A stretch of 64,000 bases of DNA, taken from Chachezhania sediminis. GTDB taxonomy: Bacteria > Pseudomonadota > Alphaproteobacteria > Rhodobacterales > Rhodobacteraceae. Below the pieces are notes generated by a model. The model searched no databases. It was not told the DNA's origin and saw only the letters and a program-made list of their open reading frames with translations. The translations under genes were made by a program, and so were the position numbers. Location: the NCBI RefSeq assembly GCF_009765275.1, contig NZ_VOPH01000002.1, positions 248,001 to 312,000 on the forward strand, read 5' to 3'. Positions 63,215 through 64,000 of this stretch are shown here, piece after piece (the stretch's first letter is position 1; each line of letters starts with the position of its first letter).

Positions 63215-63244
63215 CGGCCTTCGGCTTCACCTCACGCGATCATC

Positions 63245-63359
63245 GGGGGCCCTGCCCCCGCCCGCTCCTGCGGAGCGGACTCCCCCGAGGGTATTTGAAG
63301 ACCAAAGAAGTTCAGTTCAGCACATGGTACTGCCGTAGACTGCGTGATTTCCACGCGCC
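63245..63359 (-). repeat. Composite 3'-end repeat, copy 5b (after parB)
   Basis: Minus-strand order: a degenerate GCGTG/CACGC hairpin (63342-63356), CTTTGGTCTTCAAATACC (about 63290-63307), CCGCTCC/GGAGCGG hairpin (63262-63278) and GGGGGCAGGGCCCCC (63245-63259). It is inverted relative to copy 5a. Confidence 0.8.
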
Positions 63360-63391
63360 GTACCTATTCCCGCAAAACGCCTTGTGGAAGC

Positions 63392-64000
63392 TCAGCTTGC
63401 GCCAAGCTTGGCACAGAGCGTGTCCAGTTCATCAAGCGACCCATAGCGGATCACGATGTGACCGGATTCCTGTCCCGGCTTGTGATGCAGTTCGACCTTC
63501 ATGCCCAGATTGGCCGACAGGTCGCCTTCCAGCGCCGCGGTGTCGGCGTCCTTCTCGGGACGCGCCTTTGCCTTCACCGGAACGGCAACACTTCCCGCCG
63601 CCTTCTTTGCCAGAGCTTCGGCAGCGCGCACCGACAACCCCTGCTGCACGATCTGCCGTGCCAACCGCGACGGGTCTTCGGCGGTGACCAGCGTCCGGGC
63701 GTGGCCCGCCGACAATTGACCGTCCCGCACCATTTCCAGCACGTCCGGCGGCAGGTTCAGCAGACGCAGCAGATTGGCAATGTGGCTGCGGCTTTTGCCA
63801 AGGGCTTCGGCCAGCCGCTCTTGCGTGTGTCCGAAGGTGTCCATCAGCGACCGGTAGCCGGCCGCCTCCTCCACCGCATTCAGATCCGCGCGCTGGACGT
63901 TCTCGATGATCGCGACTTCAAGGACCTCGGCATCGTCGTAGTCGCGGATCAGAACCGGCACTTCGTGAAGCTGGGCACGCTGAGCAGCCCGCCAGCGACG
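63392..64000 (-). CDS. parB: Chromosome partitioning protein ParB (5' end outside window)
   Basis: The frame runs off the right edge: residues before the first Met continue RRWRAAQRAQLHEVPVL, the end of the ParB GERRWRA motif. Then IENVQRADLNAVEEAAGYRS, a helix-turn-helix (TQERLAEALGKSRSHIANLL) and the C-terminal dimerisation domain (LGMKVELHHKPG, GHIVIRYGSLDELD). ParB binds parS, uses CTP and moves the origin with ParA. Its parA partner should lie beyond the window. Confidence 0.95.
   Translation of the reverse strand, partial: RRWRAAQRAQLHEVPVLIRDYDDAEVLEVAIIENVQRADLNAVEEAAGYRSLMDTFGHTQERLAEALGKSRSHIANLLRLLNLPPDVLEMVRDGQLSAGHARTLVTAEDPSRLARQIVQQGLSVRAAEALAKKAAGSVAVPVKAKARPEKDADTAALEGDLSANLGMKVELHHKPGQESGHIVIRYGSLDELDTLCAKLGAS

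Noticed and set aside
1-64000. CRISPR arrays, rRNA genes, prophage structural genes
   Set aside because: No regularly spaced repeats, rRNA sequences or phage head/tail genes were seen. The GH19 protein at 51249-52037 alone is not evidence for a prophage.

Overview
The window looks like a piece of the main chromosome of a Rhodobacterales (roseobacter-type) alphaproteobacterium. DNA is GC-rich. The core gene order (hemW-rdgB-rph beside hrcA-grpE and parB; xseB-ispA-dxs; an alphaproteobacterial flgE-K-L-I block; a PetP/PetR-type regulator pair; a delta-class carbonic anhydrase) fits that group. The species cannot be named from sequence alone. ParB at the right edge next to rph/rdgB/hemW suggests that this end lies towards the replication origin.

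Region 1 (1-17,862) is the right-hand part of a genomic island inserted at the 3' end of a tRNA-Lys(UUU) gene. Its tyrosine integrase, two small ORFs and an XRE regulator sit at the tRNA. The cargo is two adjacent conflict-type modules. Module A (1,834-8,985) is a divergent five-gene cassette: an 830-aa protein with an N-terminal PIN-like nuclease domain and a helical C-terminus; two proteins I do not recognise; a NudF-like Nudix hydrolase; and, divergently, an AAA+ ATPase carrying a SLOG/LOG-like nucleotide-binding domain. I do not recognise this combination and consider it the best candidate for an undescribed system. Module B (9,492-13,847) is a tightly coupled SIR2 - HerA - KTSC - PD-(D/E)XK operon, an extended form of the known SIR2-HerA antiphage system. 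An IS110-family element with an internally deleted transposase separates the modules from the integrase end.

Region 2 (18,133-64,000) is conserved chromosome: dapF-mtaB; flagellar motB-flgE-flgK-flgL-flgI; an acyl-CoA ligase; isoprenoid genes dxs-ispA-xseB with a deacetylase-family gene; delta carbonic anhydrase; petPR; ilvE; an MHS-type transporter and two EamA permeases; a Mla/MCE lipid-transport operon; a redox-repair group (periplasmic glutathione peroxidase divergent from msrB-msrA, then queG and a GST); mtgA; a sulfotransferase-like/class IV aminotransferase pair; ribokinase and malic enzyme; mutS; and the hrcA-grpE / rph-rdgB-hemW / parB cluster.

A striking non-coding feature is a composite repeat found seven times, always just after a stop codon and always in the orientation of the preceding gene: a GGTGCGTGG/CCACGCACC hairpin (missing from the hemW copy), a CTTTGATCTTCAAATACC segment, a short variable hairpin and a GGGGGCAGAGCCCCC hairpin. 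Where two genes converge there can be two copies facing each other. It behaves like a genome-specific 3'-end or terminator element.
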